From positions 160,141-224,140 of the forward strand of contig DASZTG010000044.1 of NCBI GenBank assembly GCA_035548375.1: a DNA stretch of 64,000 bases. Reading direction: 5' to 3'. The position numbers and the translations under genes are program-made. A model generated the notes under the pieces. It did no database searches. It was not told where the DNA came from and saw only the letters and a list, made by a program, of their open reading frames with translations. This DNA comes from JACQAP01 sp035548375 (lineage in GTDB: Bacteria > Pseudomonadota > Gammaproteobacteria > Burkholderiales > JACQAP01). Of the stretch, positions 23,611 through 31,820 are shown piece by piece; the stretch's first letter is position 1; each line of letters begins with the position of its first letter.

Positions 23611-23928
23611 ATGGGAACCTATTCCAACATCGACGCGGAGGGCTTGCAGGAAATGCAGCGCGGCGCGCTCGTCCTCGTGGACGTGCGTACCGACCGCGAG
23701 GTCGAACGCGGCATGATCCCCGGCGCCTTGCACATCCCGCTGCATACCTTGCCCTCGCGGCTCGAGGAAATCTGCAGCGACGGGCCGCTCGTGATCTATT
23801 GCCAGTCCGGCGTGCGCTCGGCGCAGGCTTGCGCCTTCGTCGCCCAGGGCGGGCGCGATGCGGTCTATAACCTCGCGGGCGGTTTCGCGAACTGGGCGGC
23901 GCGCGGCTTGCCGGTTGCGCAGACCTGA
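23611..23928 (+). CDS. Single-domain rhodanese (sulfurtransferase)
   Basis: A 105-residue rhodanese that carries a persulfide on the cysteine of the loop CQSGVRSA. DVRTDREVERGMIPGALHIPL and NLAGGFANW are typical of GlpE/PspE-like enzymes. The ATG at 23611 gives a complete domain. No signal peptide is seen, so it is cytoplasmic. TusA follows 44 bp later; rhodanese and TusA together pass sulfane sulfur in the cytoplasm of sulfur oxidisers, which fits the sox genes 3 kb away. Confidence 0.88.
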   Translation: MGTYSNIDAEGLQEMQRGALVLVDVRTDREVERGMIPGALHIPLHTLPSRLEEICSDGPLVIYCQSGVRSAQACAFVAQGGRDAVYNLAGGFANWAARGLPVAQT

Positions 23929-23972
23929 GCCCGGGGAATTTTCTGAACAATTCATCCCGAAATCGAAGATAA

Positions 23973-24218
23973 ATGGATTCGGAAACCGAAATCAGGTTCG
24001 ATCGCGAGCTGGACGCGCGCGGGCTCAATTGCCCGCTGCCCATCCTGCGCACCAAGAAATCGCTGAACGACATGGTGCAGGGCCAGGTATTGAAAGTCGT
24101 GGCGACCGATCCCGGATCGGTCCGCGATTTCCAGGCGTTTTGCAAGCAGACCGGCAATCACCTGCTGCTTTCCAGCGAAAGCGGCGGCGAGTACCTGTTC
24201 ATGCTGCGCAAGAAATGA
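23973..24218 (+). CDS. tusA: TusA/SirA-family sulfur carrier
   Basis: An 81-residue sulfur-relay protein. The active cysteine is in LDARGLNCPLPILRTKK, with the family's CPxP motif, and the rest has the beta-alpha-beta-alpha pattern with VVATDPGSVRDF. In E. coli TusA supplies sulfur for tRNA thiolation and Moco. In sulfur oxidisers it carries persulfide from a rhodanese to Dsr or sHdr enzymes. It overlaps coq7 by four bases (ATGA), so the two are probably coupled. Confidence 0.92.
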   Translation: MDSETEIRFDRELDARGLNCPLPILRTKKSLNDMVQGQVLKVVATDPGSVRDFQAFCKQTGNHLLLSSESGGEYLFMLRKK

Positions 24219-24850
24219 AGGCCCTGCCTGACGTCGATCGCGCCATAGCCGGATTCGACCGCGCGCTGCGCACGCTCTTCGCGCGTGCGACTTCGGCGCG
24301 GCCGATTCCCGGTGCGGAACTGCAGGATGCTCGCCTCGAGGACGCCGACAGGCGCAAGGCCGCGGCGCTGATGCGCGTGAATCATGCCGGCGAAGTTTGC
24401 GCGCAGGCGCTTTATCACGGGCAGGCATTGACGGCGCGCAGCGAAGCCGCGAGGCAAACGCTGGAGCACGCGGCCGCGCAGGAAACCGAGCACCTCGCAT
24501 GGACGGGCGAACGCATCGCCGAGTTGGGCGGCAGGACCAGCTTGCTCAATCCCGTGCTGTATGCCGGCTCATTCGCGATCGGCGCCGCATCCGGTCTGCT
24601 CGGCGACAAATGGAACCTGGGATTCCTGGCGGAAACCGAGAAGCAGGTCGAAGGCCACCTCGAGGGCCACCTGGACCGCCTGCCGGCGGACGATCGCAAG
24701 AGCCGCGCAATCGTCGAACAAATGAAGCAGGACGAGGCGGGCCATGCGCGGGCCGCAGTCGACCACGGTGCAGCCGAGTTGCCGCTCCCCGCGAAGCACT
24801 TGATGCGGATCGCCTCCCGCATCATGACGAAATCGACCTACTGGGTTTGA
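24215..24850 (+). CDS. coq7: Demethoxyubiquinone hydroxylase Coq7
   Basis: A 211-residue di-iron monooxygenase that catalyses the penultimate hydroxylation in ubiquinone synthesis. The iron-binding acidic and histidine residues are visible in MRVNHAGEVCAQALYHGQ, AAAQETEHLAW, KQVEGHLEGHL and DEAGHA. It is membrane-associated through amphipathic helices. Coq7 replaces UbiF in many betaproteobacteria. The ATG at 24215 overlaps the tusA stop; longer frames from 23858 run through tusA. Confidence 0.95.
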   Translation: MKALPDVDRAIAGFDRALRTLFARATSARPIPGAELQDARLEDADRRKAAALMRVNHAGEVCAQALYHGQALTARSEAARQTLEHAAAQETEHLAWTGERIAELGGRTSLLNPVLYAGSFAIGAASGLLGDKWNLGFLAETEKQVEGHLEGHLDRLPADDRKSRAIVEQMKQDEAGHARAAVDHGAAELPLPAKHLMRIASRIMTKSTYWV

Positions 24851-24853
24851 CGC

Positions 24854-25270
24854 CTACGCCTCGACGATCTCGAAATCGTGGGTGATCGCGGCTGTCTTGC
24901 CCAGCATGATGGATGCCGAGCAGTATTTCTCCGCCGAAAGGTGGATGGCGCGCTCGACCGACTCGCGCTTGACGTTGCGTCCCTTGATCGTGAAGTGGAA
25001 GTGGATGCGCGTGAAAACCTTCGGATCCGTCGGCGCGCGGTCCGCGTCGACGTCGACCACGCAATCGGTGATGTCCTGGCGGGCCTTCCTGAGGATGGTC
25101 ACCACGTCATAGGCAGTGCAGCCGCCGGTGCCGACCAGCACCGTCTCCATCGGGCGCGCGCCGAGATTGCGTCCGCCGCCCTCCGGCGCGCCGTCCATCA
25201 CGATCGCATGGCTGCTTTCGGTCTCGCCCACGAAGGACACGTTCTCGATCCATTTCACCCTGACTTTCAT
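24854..25270 (-). CDS. OsmC/YhfA-family protein
   Basis: A 138-residue member of the OsmC fold. The two redox-active cysteines are conserved (GTGGCTAYDVV and EKYCSASIML), so hydroperoxide reduction is possible; YhfA-type members have no proven physiological role. The start MKVRVKWIENVSF is typical of the YhfA group. It overlaps the end of the DUF218 gene by four bases (ATGA) and converges with coq7. Confidence 0.85.
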   Translation of the reverse strand: MKVRVKWIENVSFVGETESSHAIVMDGAPEGGGRNLGARPMETVLVGTGGCTAYDVVTILRKARQDITDCVVDVDADRAPTDPKVFTRIHFHFTIKGRNVKRESVERAIHLSAEKYCSASIMLGKTAAITHDFEIVEA

Positions 25271-26043
25271 TGCGATCCTTTTGGCTTGCCAGCCATTGCG
25301 AGGCGCAGATGGTACCAGCCCAGGCCGAGCATCTCGTGGCAAAACGAGGAACTCAATTCGAGGGCGTAGGCATTCGGCAGATAGCCAAGGATTCCGCGCG
25401 GTCGCAGATTGGAGAATCCGGTCGGGGATTCGATCACCTGGAATCCCGCGCGCTCGAACGCCAGGCGCGCGCGTTTCATGTGCAGCGCGTGCGTGACCAG
25501 CAGGATGCGATCGATTCGCTGCGGCGCGAGCTGGTCGCGTGCGTTCAACGCACTTTCGAACGTCGTCAGGGATTTTTCATCCGCCCATCCGGTTTCGACG
25601 CCGAAATCCTCCCTGAGGGCAGACTTCATTTGCGCGGCCTCCGACGTGGGCGTGTCGAAGGGCGCGCCACCGGTAACGAGCACGGGCAAGCCCGTCGAGC
25701 GGTGCAGGCGTGCGCCCCAGCGGATGCGTTCCAGGGTCGATGCGTTTACGGTATCGCCTCCATACTCCGGTGCGTTCGCGTAGGGACCGCCGCCCAGGAT
25801 GACGATGGCCTGCGCACCGTGAATCGAGTCGCCGGCGCGCGTTTCTCCTTCGAGCCATCCCGCGAGTGAGTTTGCGACCACAGGCATGGACAGCGCGAAT
25901 AAGCCGGCAAGCGACAGGCTGACGAGAACGAGGCCGCTCTTGCGCCGGAAAATGGCGAGCACCAGTCCCGTTGCCCCGAGCAAGAACAGGTTCAGCGGCG
26001 GCAGCAGCAGGGACGCGACGGCTTTGGTGAGCAGGAAATTCAT
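25267..26043 (-). CDS. DUF218 (YdcF/ElyC-like) membrane protein
   Basis: A 258-residue protein with two N-terminal membrane helices (about 5-30 and 35-60) and a periplasmic DUF218 domain starting at QAIVILGGG. ERIRWGARLH, VTGGAP and LLVTHALHMKRA are conserved DUF218 features. E. coli ElyC has this layout and acts in cell-envelope integrity and undecaprenyl-lipid metabolism; the reaction is unknown. The ATG at 26043 starts right at the first helix. It is transcribed with the OsmC-like gene. Confidence 0.8.
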   Translation of the reverse strand: MNFLLTKAVASLLLPPLNLFLLGATGLVLAIFRRKSGLVLVSLSLAGLFALSMPVVANSLAGWLEGETRAGDSIHGAQAIVILGGGPYANAPEYGGDTVNASTLERIRWGARLHRSTGLPVLVTGGAPFDTPTSEAAQMKSALREDFGVETGWADEKSLTTFESALNARDQLAPQRIDRILLVTHALHMKRARLAFERAGFQVIESPTGFSNLRPRGILGYLPNAYALELSSSFCHEMLGLGWYHLRLAMAGKPKGSQ

Positions 26044-26242
26044 GGTCGGAGGAGCGATTTTTCCACGATCGGACGGCGGCAATTCTAGTGGCCGGGCGGA
26101 TTCGCCGTGGACGCACTTTTGTGCGCTTGCGTCAAAATGACAAAATACTGATTCCTTACAAGCGATTAAGAGCGGAATACTGGGCTTTTTGCGGCGTTTT
26201 CGCTATGATGCTGCGTTATTTTGAAACCTCACGGGTTGGAAC

Positions 26243-26836
26243 ATGGCTGACAGCAAGGTCAATCGCGGCAAAAGGCGCTTTTTGATCGCCGCGAGCGGTG
26301 TCATGGGGGGCGTGGCGGGCGTGGCGACAGCGGTGCCGTTCGTGCTGAGCATGACGCCGAGCGCGCGCGCCAGGGCCGCCGGTGCGCCGGTCGAAGTGGA
26401 CATTTCCAAGGTCGAGCCCGGCATGCTGCTCACCGTCGAATGGCGCGGCAAGCCGGTGTGGATCGTCCACCGTACCAAAGAAATGCTCGACAGCCTGCCG
26501 AAGATGGACGATCAGGTCGCCGACCCGAAATCCTCGGTCAAGCAGCAACCCGACTACGCGAAGAACGAAAACCGCTCGATCAAGCCCGAGTACCTGGTCC
26601 TCGTCGGCATTTGCACCCACCTGGGCTGTTCTCCGACACAGAAGCTGGCGGCCGGCAGCGACGACATGGGCGGCTCCTGGCCCGGCGGGTTTTTCTGTCC
26701 CTGTCACGGCTCCAAGTTCGACCTCGCCGGGCGCGTGTTCAAGGGCGTGCCGGCGCCGATCAACCTCGAGGTTCCGCCGTACGCCTACCTGAGCGATACC
26801 CGGCTGATCATCGGCTCGGATTCCAAGGGAGCATGA
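26243..26836 (+). CDS. petA: Rieske iron-sulfur subunit of cytochrome bc1 complex
   Basis: A 197-residue subunit carrying the [2Fe-2S] cluster that takes the first electron from ubiquinol. The N-terminus has a twin-arginine-like signal anchor (KRRFLIAASGVMGGVAGVA). The cluster motifs are CTHLGC and CPCHGSKFD, both intact. It is the first of petABC, with petB 4 bp behind. The A+T-rich 199 bp upstream contain a -10-like TATGAT at 26204-26209 without a good -35 box. Confidence 0.96.
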   Translation: MADSKVNRGKRRFLIAASGVMGGVAGVATAVPFVLSMTPSARARAAGAPVEVDISKVEPGMLLTVEWRGKPVWIVHRTKEMLDSLPKMDDQVADPKSSVKQQPDYAKNENRSIKPEYLVLVGICTHLGCSPTQKLAAGSDDMGGSWPGGFFCPCHGSKFDLAGRVFKGVPAPINLEVPPYAYLSDTRLIIGSDSKGA

Positions 26837-26840
26837 CGCA

Positions 26841-28112
26841 ATGGGCACGCTGAAAGCACTGCTGGGGTGGATCGACGACCGCTTTCCGGTAACGGCCAAC
26901 TGGAAGGCGCACCTGTCGGAGTACTACGCGCCGAAGAACTTCAACTTCTGGTACTACTTCGGCTCGCTGGCGCTCCTGGTCCTGGTGATGCAGATCGTCA
27001 CGGGCATCTTCCTGACGATGCATTACAAGCCCGACGCGAACCAGGCGTTCGCCTCGGTCGAGTACATCATGCGCGACGTGACCGGCGGGTGGCTGATCCG
27101 CTACCTGCACTCCACCGGCGCCTCGATGTTCTTCATCGTCATCTACCTGCACATGTTCCGCGGCCTGATCTACGGCTCGTACCGCAAGCCGCGCGAGCTG
27201 CTCTGGCTGTTCGGCATGCTGATCTACCTGTGCCTGATGGCCGAGGCCTTCTTTGGCTACCTGCTGCCGTGGGGCCAGATGTCCTATTGGGGCGCGCAGG
27301 TGATCGTCAACCTGTTCGGCGCCGTCCCCTTCGTCGGCCCGGACCTGTCGTTGTGGATTCGCGGCGACTACGTGGTGTCGGATGCCACGTTGAACCGCTT
27401 CTTCGCCTTCCATGTGATTGCCGTGCCGCTGGTGCTGCTGGGCCTGGTTGCAGCGCACCTGCTGGCGCTGCACGAGGTGGGGTCCAACAATCCCGACGGC
27501 GTGGAGATCAAGAAGAAGAAGGATCCGAAGACCGGCATCCCGCTCGACGGCATCCCGTTCTTTCCCTACTACGTCATCAAGGACATCGTCGGCGTGGTCG
27601 TGTTCCTGATGATCTTCAGCGCCATCGTGTTCTTCGGGCCCGAAATGGGCGGCTACTTCCTCGAGCACAACAACTTCATTCCGGCCGATCCGCTGAAGAC
27701 GCCGCCGCACATCGCGCCGGTGTGGTACTTCACGCCTTTCTACTCGATCCTGCGCTCGGTGCCGCCGCTGTTCGATTCGCAGTTCCCCGGCGTGCTTGCG
27801 ATGGGCGTGTCGACGCTGATTTTCTTCCTGCTGCCCTGGCTCGATCGCGGCGCGGTCAAGTCGATCCGCTACCGCGGCCCGATCTACAAGCTCGCGCTCG
27901 CGATCTTCGTAGTGTCTTTCCTGGTGCTGGGCTACCTCGGCACCGAGCCCACCAACGTCTGGGGCCAGTTCGGCTCCTGGCTGGGGGGCGCCGAGCGGGC
28001 GACGGTGGTCGCGCGCCTGTTCACGATTCTCTATTTCCTGTTCTTCCTGCTGATGCCGTGGTACACAAAAATCGACAAGACCCTGCCCGAGCCGGAAAGG
28101 GTGACATCGTGA
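26841..28112 (+). CDS. petB: Cytochrome b subunit of bc1 complex
   Basis: A 423-residue membrane subunit holding two b haems and the Qo and Qi quinone sites. The haem ligands lie in the helices with RYLHSTGASMFFIVIYLHM and FHVIAVPLVLLGLVAAH. The Qo-site motif reads PVWY (Val294) in place of the mitochondrial PEWY. About eight membrane helices are present, as for a fused bacterial cytochrome b. It overlaps petC by four bases (GTGA). Confidence 0.97.
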   Translation: MGTLKALLGWIDDRFPVTANWKAHLSEYYAPKNFNFWYYFGSLALLVLVMQIVTGIFLTMHYKPDANQAFASVEYIMRDVTGGWLIRYLHSTGASMFFIVIYLHMFRGLIYGSYRKPRELLWLFGMLIYLCLMAEAFFGYLLPWGQMSYWGAQVIVNLFGAVPFVGPDLSLWIRGDYVVSDATLNRFFAFHVIAVPLVLLGLVAAHLLALHEVGSNNPDGVEIKKKKDPKTGIPLDGIPFFPYYVIKDIVGVVVFLMIFSAIVFFGPEMGGYFLEHNNFIPADPLKTPPHIAPVWYFTPFYSILRSVPPLFDSQFPGVLAMGVSTLIFFLLPWLDRGAVKSIRYRGPIYKLALAIFVVSFLVLGYLGTEPTNVWGQFGSWLGGAERATVVARLFTILYFLFFLLMPWYTKIDKTLPEPERVTS

Positions 28113-28831
28113 AGAAACTGATTTTCGCCTTGCTGTTCGCGCCGCTGGCCGCAATCGCCTCGGAAGAGGCGGAGCTCGAGCCCGCCAACATCAATCCGCA
28201 CGACGCGGTTTCCATCCAGCGCGGGGCCCGCACGTTCGTCAACTATTGCCTGAACTGCCATTCCGCGGCGTCGATGCGCTACAACCGGCTCGAGGACCTC
28301 GGCCTGACGGAGCAGCAGATCAAGGACAACCTGTTGTTCGCTTCCGAGAAGGTCGGCGATCCAATGGCCATCAGCGCGAGCCGCAAGGACCAGAAGCAAT
28401 GGTTTGGCGCGGAGCCGCCCGATCTTTCGGTCACGGCGCGCTCGCGTGGCGTTGACTGGCTTTACGCCTATCTGCGCGGCTTCTATCGCGATGATCAGCG
28501 TCCGACCGGCTGGAACAACACCGTATTCCCCAATGTCGGCATGCCGAACGCGCTCTGGCAATTGCAGGGCACCCAGGTCATGAAGACGGAAACCGCGGAA
28601 CACGAAGGCCACAAGGTCGAGCACAGGAAGCTCGAGCTTGCGCAACCCGGCAGCCTCTCGAAGGTCGACTACGACAACGTCGTGCGCGATCTCGTGAACT
28701 ACCTCTCGTGGATGGCCGAGCCGGCGAAGACGACGCGCACGCAGATCGGCGTGGTGGTGCTGCTGTTCCTGCTGCTGCTGCTGGTTCCGGTGTGGGCGCT
28801 GAAGGCCGAATACTGGAAAGACGTGCACTGA
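28109..28831 (+). CDS. petC: Cytochrome c1 subunit of bc1 complex
   Basis: A 240-residue haem c subunit that passes electrons to soluble cytochrome c. It has a signal peptide (KLIFALLFAPLAAIAS), haem motif CLNCH in NYCLNCHSAASMRYNRL, an axial-methionine region around GMPNALWQLQG, and a C-terminal anchor helix (GVVVLLFLLLLLVPVWAL). The GTG at 28109 overlaps the petB stop and gives the signal peptide directly. It completes petABC, which could receive electrons from reduced quinone and, through cytochrome c, share a pool with SoxAX. Confidence 0.95.
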   Translation: MKKLIFALLFAPLAAIASEEAELEPANINPHDAVSIQRGARTFVNYCLNCHSAASMRYNRLEDLGLTEQQIKDNLLFASEKVGDPMAISASRKDQKQWFGAEPPDLSVTARSRGVDWLYAYLRGFYRDDQRPTGWNNTVFPNVGMPNALWQLQGTQVMKTETAEHEGHKVEHRKLELAQPGSLSKVDYDNVVRDLVNYLSWMAEPAKTTRTQIGVVVLLFLLLLLVPVWALKAEYWKDVH

Positions 28832-28862
28832 CCGCAGCGATGACCCAAACAGGTAACAAGCC

Positions 28863-29462
28863 ATGATGACCCTATATTCGGGCACGACCTGCCCGTTCAG
28901 CCAGCGCTGCCGCATCGTCCTCTACGAGAAGGGGATGGATTTCCAGATCATCGACGTCGACCTGTTCAACAAGCCGGAAGACCTCGCGGTGATGAACCCG
29001 TACAACCGCACGCCGGTGCTGGTCGAGCGCGACCTGATCCTCTACGAATCCAACATCATCAACGAGTACATCGACGATCGCTTTCCGCATCCGCAGCTGA
29101 TGCCGGCGGACCCGGTGATGCGCGCCCGCGCGCGGCTGTTCCTGTTCCGCTTCGAGAACGAGCTGTTCTCCAACATCGATGCCATCGACAGCGGCACGCA
29201 GAAGCAGGCCGACAAGGCGAGGATCGCGGTACGCGACAACCTCACGCAAATCGCGCCCGTGTTCGTCAAGCAGAAATACATGCTCGGCGAGGAATTCTCG
29301 ATGCTCGACGTGGCGATCGCGCCGCTGCTGTGGCGCCTGGATTTCTACGGCATCCAGTTGCCCAAGCAGGCCGCGCCGCTGATGAAGTACGCCGAGCGCC
29401 TGTTCAGCCGGCCGGCATTCATCGAGGCGCTGACGGCGTCGGAAAAGGTGATGCGCAAGTGA
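28863..29462 (+). CDS. sspA: Stringent starvation protein A
   Basis: A 199-residue GST-fold protein that binds RNA polymerase rather than glutathione and adjusts transcription under starvation. The thioredoxin-like half begins MTLYSGTTCPFSQRCRIVL and the helical half contains MLGEEFSMLDVAIAPLLWR. The petABC-sspA-sspB order is common in beta- and gammaproteobacteria. It starts 31 bp after petC and overlaps sspB by four bases. Confidence 0.93.
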   Translation: MMTLYSGTTCPFSQRCRIVLYEKGMDFQIIDVDLFNKPEDLAVMNPYNRTPVLVERDLILYESNIINEYIDDRFPHPQLMPADPVMRARARLFLFRFENELFSNIDAIDSGTQKQADKARIAVRDNLTQIAPVFVKQKYMLGEEFSMLDVAIAPLLWRLDFYGIQLPKQAAPLMKYAERLFSRPAFIEALTASEKVMRK

Positions 29463-29875
29463 AGGAAGCGTCGAAGACGCCCTACCTGATCCGGGCCATC
29501 TTCGAGTGGTGCTGCGACAGCGGGCTGACGCCTTATATCGCGGTGAAGGTCGACGAAACGACCAAGGTGCCGATGGAATACGTGAAGAACGGCGAGATCG
29601 TACTGAACGTGAGCCCGGACGCGACGCGCAACCTCAAGATCGGCAACGACCTGTTGCAGTTCTCCGCGCGCTTCGCCGGCGTATCGCGCGAAGTCTCCGT
29701 GCCGATCAACATGGTCAGCAGCATCTTCGCCAAGGAAAACGGCCAGGGCATGTCGTTCCGGGTGTCGCCCGCGCCGCCCGCCGGCGGTCCGGCCAGGCCC
29801 GATCGCGTCCCGCCGAACGACGACCGTCCCGCCCCGCCCGCAGGCGGCCGCCCCAAGCTGCAAGTCATCAAGTAA
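29459..29875 (+). CDS. sspB: ClpXP adaptor SspB
   Basis: A 138-residue adaptor that brings ssrA-tagged proteins to ClpXP. The folded domain (about 5-100) has KTPYLIRAIFEWCCDSGLTP and GREV-like strands. A flexible Pro/Gly-rich linker (about 102-129) leads to the C-terminal ClpX-binding tail PKLQVIK. The GTG at 29459 overlaps the sspA stop codon. Confidence 0.93.
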   Translation: MKEASKTPYLIRAIFEWCCDSGLTPYIAVKVDETTKVPMEYVKNGEIVLNVSPDATRNLKIGNDLLQFSARFAGVSREVSVPINMVSSIFAKENGQGMSFRVSPAPPAGGPARPDRVPPNDDRPAPPAGGRPKLQVIK

Positions 29876-29905
29876 GGCACCTCTCCGTCATCATGCATCG
29901 GGGCC

Positions 29906-29911
29906 TATAAT
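29906..29911 (+). promoter_or_regulatory. -10 box of the tRNA-Thr promoter
   Basis: TATAAT 12 bp before the mature tRNA, followed by a G+C-rich discriminator (GCCCCGCG), as in stringently controlled tRNA promoters. No clear -35 is seen. The -10 lies between the arms of an inverted repeat CGGGGC / GCCCCG (29899-29904, 29914-29919). Confidence 0.55.
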
Positions 29912-29922
29912 CTGCCCCGCGT

Positions 29923-29998
29923 GCCGGCATAGCTCAGTTGGTAGAGCAGTTGATTTGTAATCAAAAGGTCACGGGTTCGATTCCTGTTGCCGGCACCA
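29923..29998 (+). tRNA. tRNA-Thr (anticodon UGU)
   Basis: A full cloverleaf of 76 nt including an encoded CCA end. The acceptor stem GCCGGCA pairs with TGCCGGC (29988-29994). The D arm is GCTC-AGTTGGTA-GAGC, the anticodon loop TTTGTAA has TGT at 29956-29958, and the T arm is ACGGG-TTCGATT-CCTGT. One G-A mismatch lies at the base of the anticodon stem. The anticodon reads ACA and, by wobble, other ACN threonine codons. Confidence 0.96.
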
Positions 29999-30049
29999 AA
30001 CCTTCTCTTGATCCCGTCAGGAGAAGTCGACTACGGCTGATGCAATGCC

Positions 30050-30712
30050 TCAGCGCTCGGGAATGTAATTCGCCGCAGCGGCGGCTTCTCCAAAACTTTT
30101 CCCCGCCTTGATTCCGCTCTCGACCGCCACGTCGACTTGCAGGATGCGTTTCGCATGCTTGAGCGCGCGCTCGATGTCGGCGCGTTTCACGATCACGATC
30201 CCGGTGTCGTCGCCCACGATGAGATCGCCTTCGCAAACTTCCACGCCGCCTGCCCTGACAGGCTCGCCCATCGATTCCAGCTTGACGCGGGTCTTGCCCG
30301 TCGTCGGCGTCACCCAGCGGCTGGCGAGCCAGAGGCCGGTCTCGCGGATTTCATCGAGATCGCGGCAGCCGCCGTCGATGATTACGCCGGTGGCCTGGCG
30401 TCGGCTCGCCGCCATCGCCGCCAGTCCGCCGAAGGTCGAGATGTTCGCGCCGCCCATGTCCACGACCAGCACAAGGCCCGGTGATGTTGCAGCAAGGAGC
30501 TTGCCGACCGCGAATTCCGCACGATCGAATTGTCCCAGCGAACCGCAAACATGACGCGCCGTGGCGGCGAACCCCGCGATCCGTCCTTTACCGCTGCGTC
30601 GCGAGATGCCTTGCACGACACCCGGTACTCCCAGCGCGTCGAGCGCATCGGACCAGGTGCTGGTGCCAATGCCGGCGCAACGCGAAAGCAGTTCTTTTTC
30701 TGCGGCTGTCAT
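30050..30712 (-). CDS. RraA-family protein (HMG/CHA aldolase-like)
   Basis: A 220-residue member of the RraA fold. The family core is visible: MGGANISTFGGLAAMAASRR, then GVIIDGGCRDLDEI with the Arg-Asp pair that, in the aldolase branch, binds substrate and metal. Relatives are 4-hydroxy-4-methyl-2-oxoglutarate/4-carboxy-4-hydroxy-2-oxoadipate aldolases, oxaloacetate decarboxylases and the RNase E inhibitor RraA. Its length (220, against about 160 for true RraA) favours the enzyme branch. No aromatic-degradation gene is near, so the substrate is open. It is transcribed towards the tRNA gene. Confidence 0.78.
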   Translation of the reverse strand: MTAAEKELLSRCAGIGTSTWSDALDALGVPGVVQGISRRSGKGRIAGFAATARHVCGSLGQFDRAEFAVGKLLAATSPGLVLVVDMGGANISTFGGLAAMAASRRQATGVIIDGGCRDLDEIRETGLWLASRWVTPTTGKTRVKLESMGEPVRAGGVEVCEGDLIVGDDTGIVIVKRADIERALKHAKRILQVDVAVESGIKAGKSFGEAAAAANYIPER

Positions 30713-30925
30713 GGAGGGTCTCCGGTGTAATGGGGCTGACGCTCGGGGATCATGCCTGGCGCGGTTGCGGCCGGCCGCTTCGAAGATGGCAATGCAGGTA
30801 TCGGCAGGTGACGTGCGTCCATTTCCGGCGTGGCGGCTGGTAATCTATCATTGCAACGCTCGACAAAAGAATCGATGTTGTCTGTAGTAGGCAAAACTAT
30901 TTTTACTTCGCGAGGTCTGTCGACC

Positions 30926-31273
30926 ATGCTCAAGCCCATCGCCGCAATTGCATTGACCGTCGTTTCGCTTGCCGCCCTTGCCGAGGATACGTTGCCGCTG
31001 GATCTCGCGCAGCAGCGCGCCCGCTACGCGCGCGAACAGGTGGAGAAAGCGGATGAAAAAGTAAAGTCGGCGGAGAAGAAGGTCAAATCCGCGCAGAAGC
31101 GGGTCGACGAGGCCCAGAAAAAGCTCGACGACACGAAAGCGCAGCTGGACCAGGCCACGAAGCAGCTCGAGGATACGCAGGCGGAGCTTGCGAAGGCAAA
31201 GGAAGCCCACGACAAGGCGTATCAGGATCTCAAGCGCTCGCACGAGGCTTTCGAGAAAGCCAAGCCGCAGTGA
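30926..31273 (+). CDS. Small exported coiled-coil protein
   Basis: A 115-residue protein of unknown function. Residues 1-20 form a signal peptide (LKPIAAIALTVVSLAALA) and almost all of the rest is a heptad-like, highly charged helix rich in Lys, Glu, Ala and Gln (for example KVKSAEKKVKSAQKRVDEAQ). It is probably periplasmic; there is no lipobox or C-terminal anchor. Upstream in-frame starts at 30830 and 30875 would bury the signal peptide, so 30926 is used. It converges on regA with a one-base gap. Similar small coiled-coil proteins are often envelope or stress proteins, but no family is recognised. Confidence 0.6.
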   Translation: MLKPIAAIALTVVSLAALAEDTLPLDLAQQRARYAREQVEKADEKVKSAEKKVKSAQKRVDEAQKKLDDTKAQLDQATKQLEDTQAELAKAKEAHDKAYQDLKRSHEAFEKAKPQ

Positions 31274-31274
31274 C

Positions 31275-31820
31275 CTAGTTCCGGCTCGGCTTCTTGCCGA
31301 GTTTTCTTTGCAAGGTGCGGCGATGCATGTTCAGTGCGCGCGCCGTTGCCGATACGTTGCCAATGTTCTCGGCAAGCACTTTCTGGATGTGTTCCCACTC
31401 CAGCCGCTCGACCGAGAGCGGCGCGGGATTGACCGGCGCCTGCGCGTCACCGTGCTCGCGACCGAACGCCGCGACGATTTCGTCGGCATCCGCCGGCTTG
31501 GGAAGATAGTGCGTTGCGCCGAGCTTGATGGCCTCGATTGCGGTGGCCACGCTTGCATATCCCGTCAGCACGACGGTGCGTATCGACGGATTGCGCAACT
31601 TCAGCCGCTCCACGAGCGCCAGGCCCGACCCGCCCGGCATTTTCAGGTCGACGACCGCGAAATCGTGTCGTCCGCTCTCGATGGCGTCGCGGGCCTGCCC
31701 GAAGTCCGCCGCGGTCTCGACGTCGAAGCCGCGCCTGCTCAAGGCACGTGCAAGAACGCCGGCAAACACATCATCGTCGTCCACGAGCAACGTCCGGCCT
31801 TTGTGCTGGAGGGCGCTCAT
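31275..31820 (-). CDS. regA: RegA/PrrA/ActR-family redox response regulator
   Basis: A 181-residue regulator with a receiver domain (about 8-125; acidic pocket DDDD at 14-17, phospho-acceptor Asp58 in VVDLKMPGGSG, Lys108) and a short Fis-like helix-turn-helix at the C-terminus (NVSATARALNMHRRTLQRKLGKK). RegA homologues control respiration, carbon and nitrogen fixation genes under low oxygen. It overlaps the sensor gene by four bases. A longer frame joining it to an antisense reading of the sensor gene is an artefact. Confidence 0.92.
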   Translation of the reverse strand: MSALQHKGRTLLVDDDDVFAGVLARALSRRGFDVETAADFGQARDAIESGRHDFAVVDLKMPGGSGLALVERLKLRNPSIRTVVLTGYASVATAIEAIKLGATHYLPKPADADEIVAAFGREHGDAQAPVNPAPLSVERLEWEHIQKVLAENIGNVSATARALNMHRRTLQRKLGKKPSRN

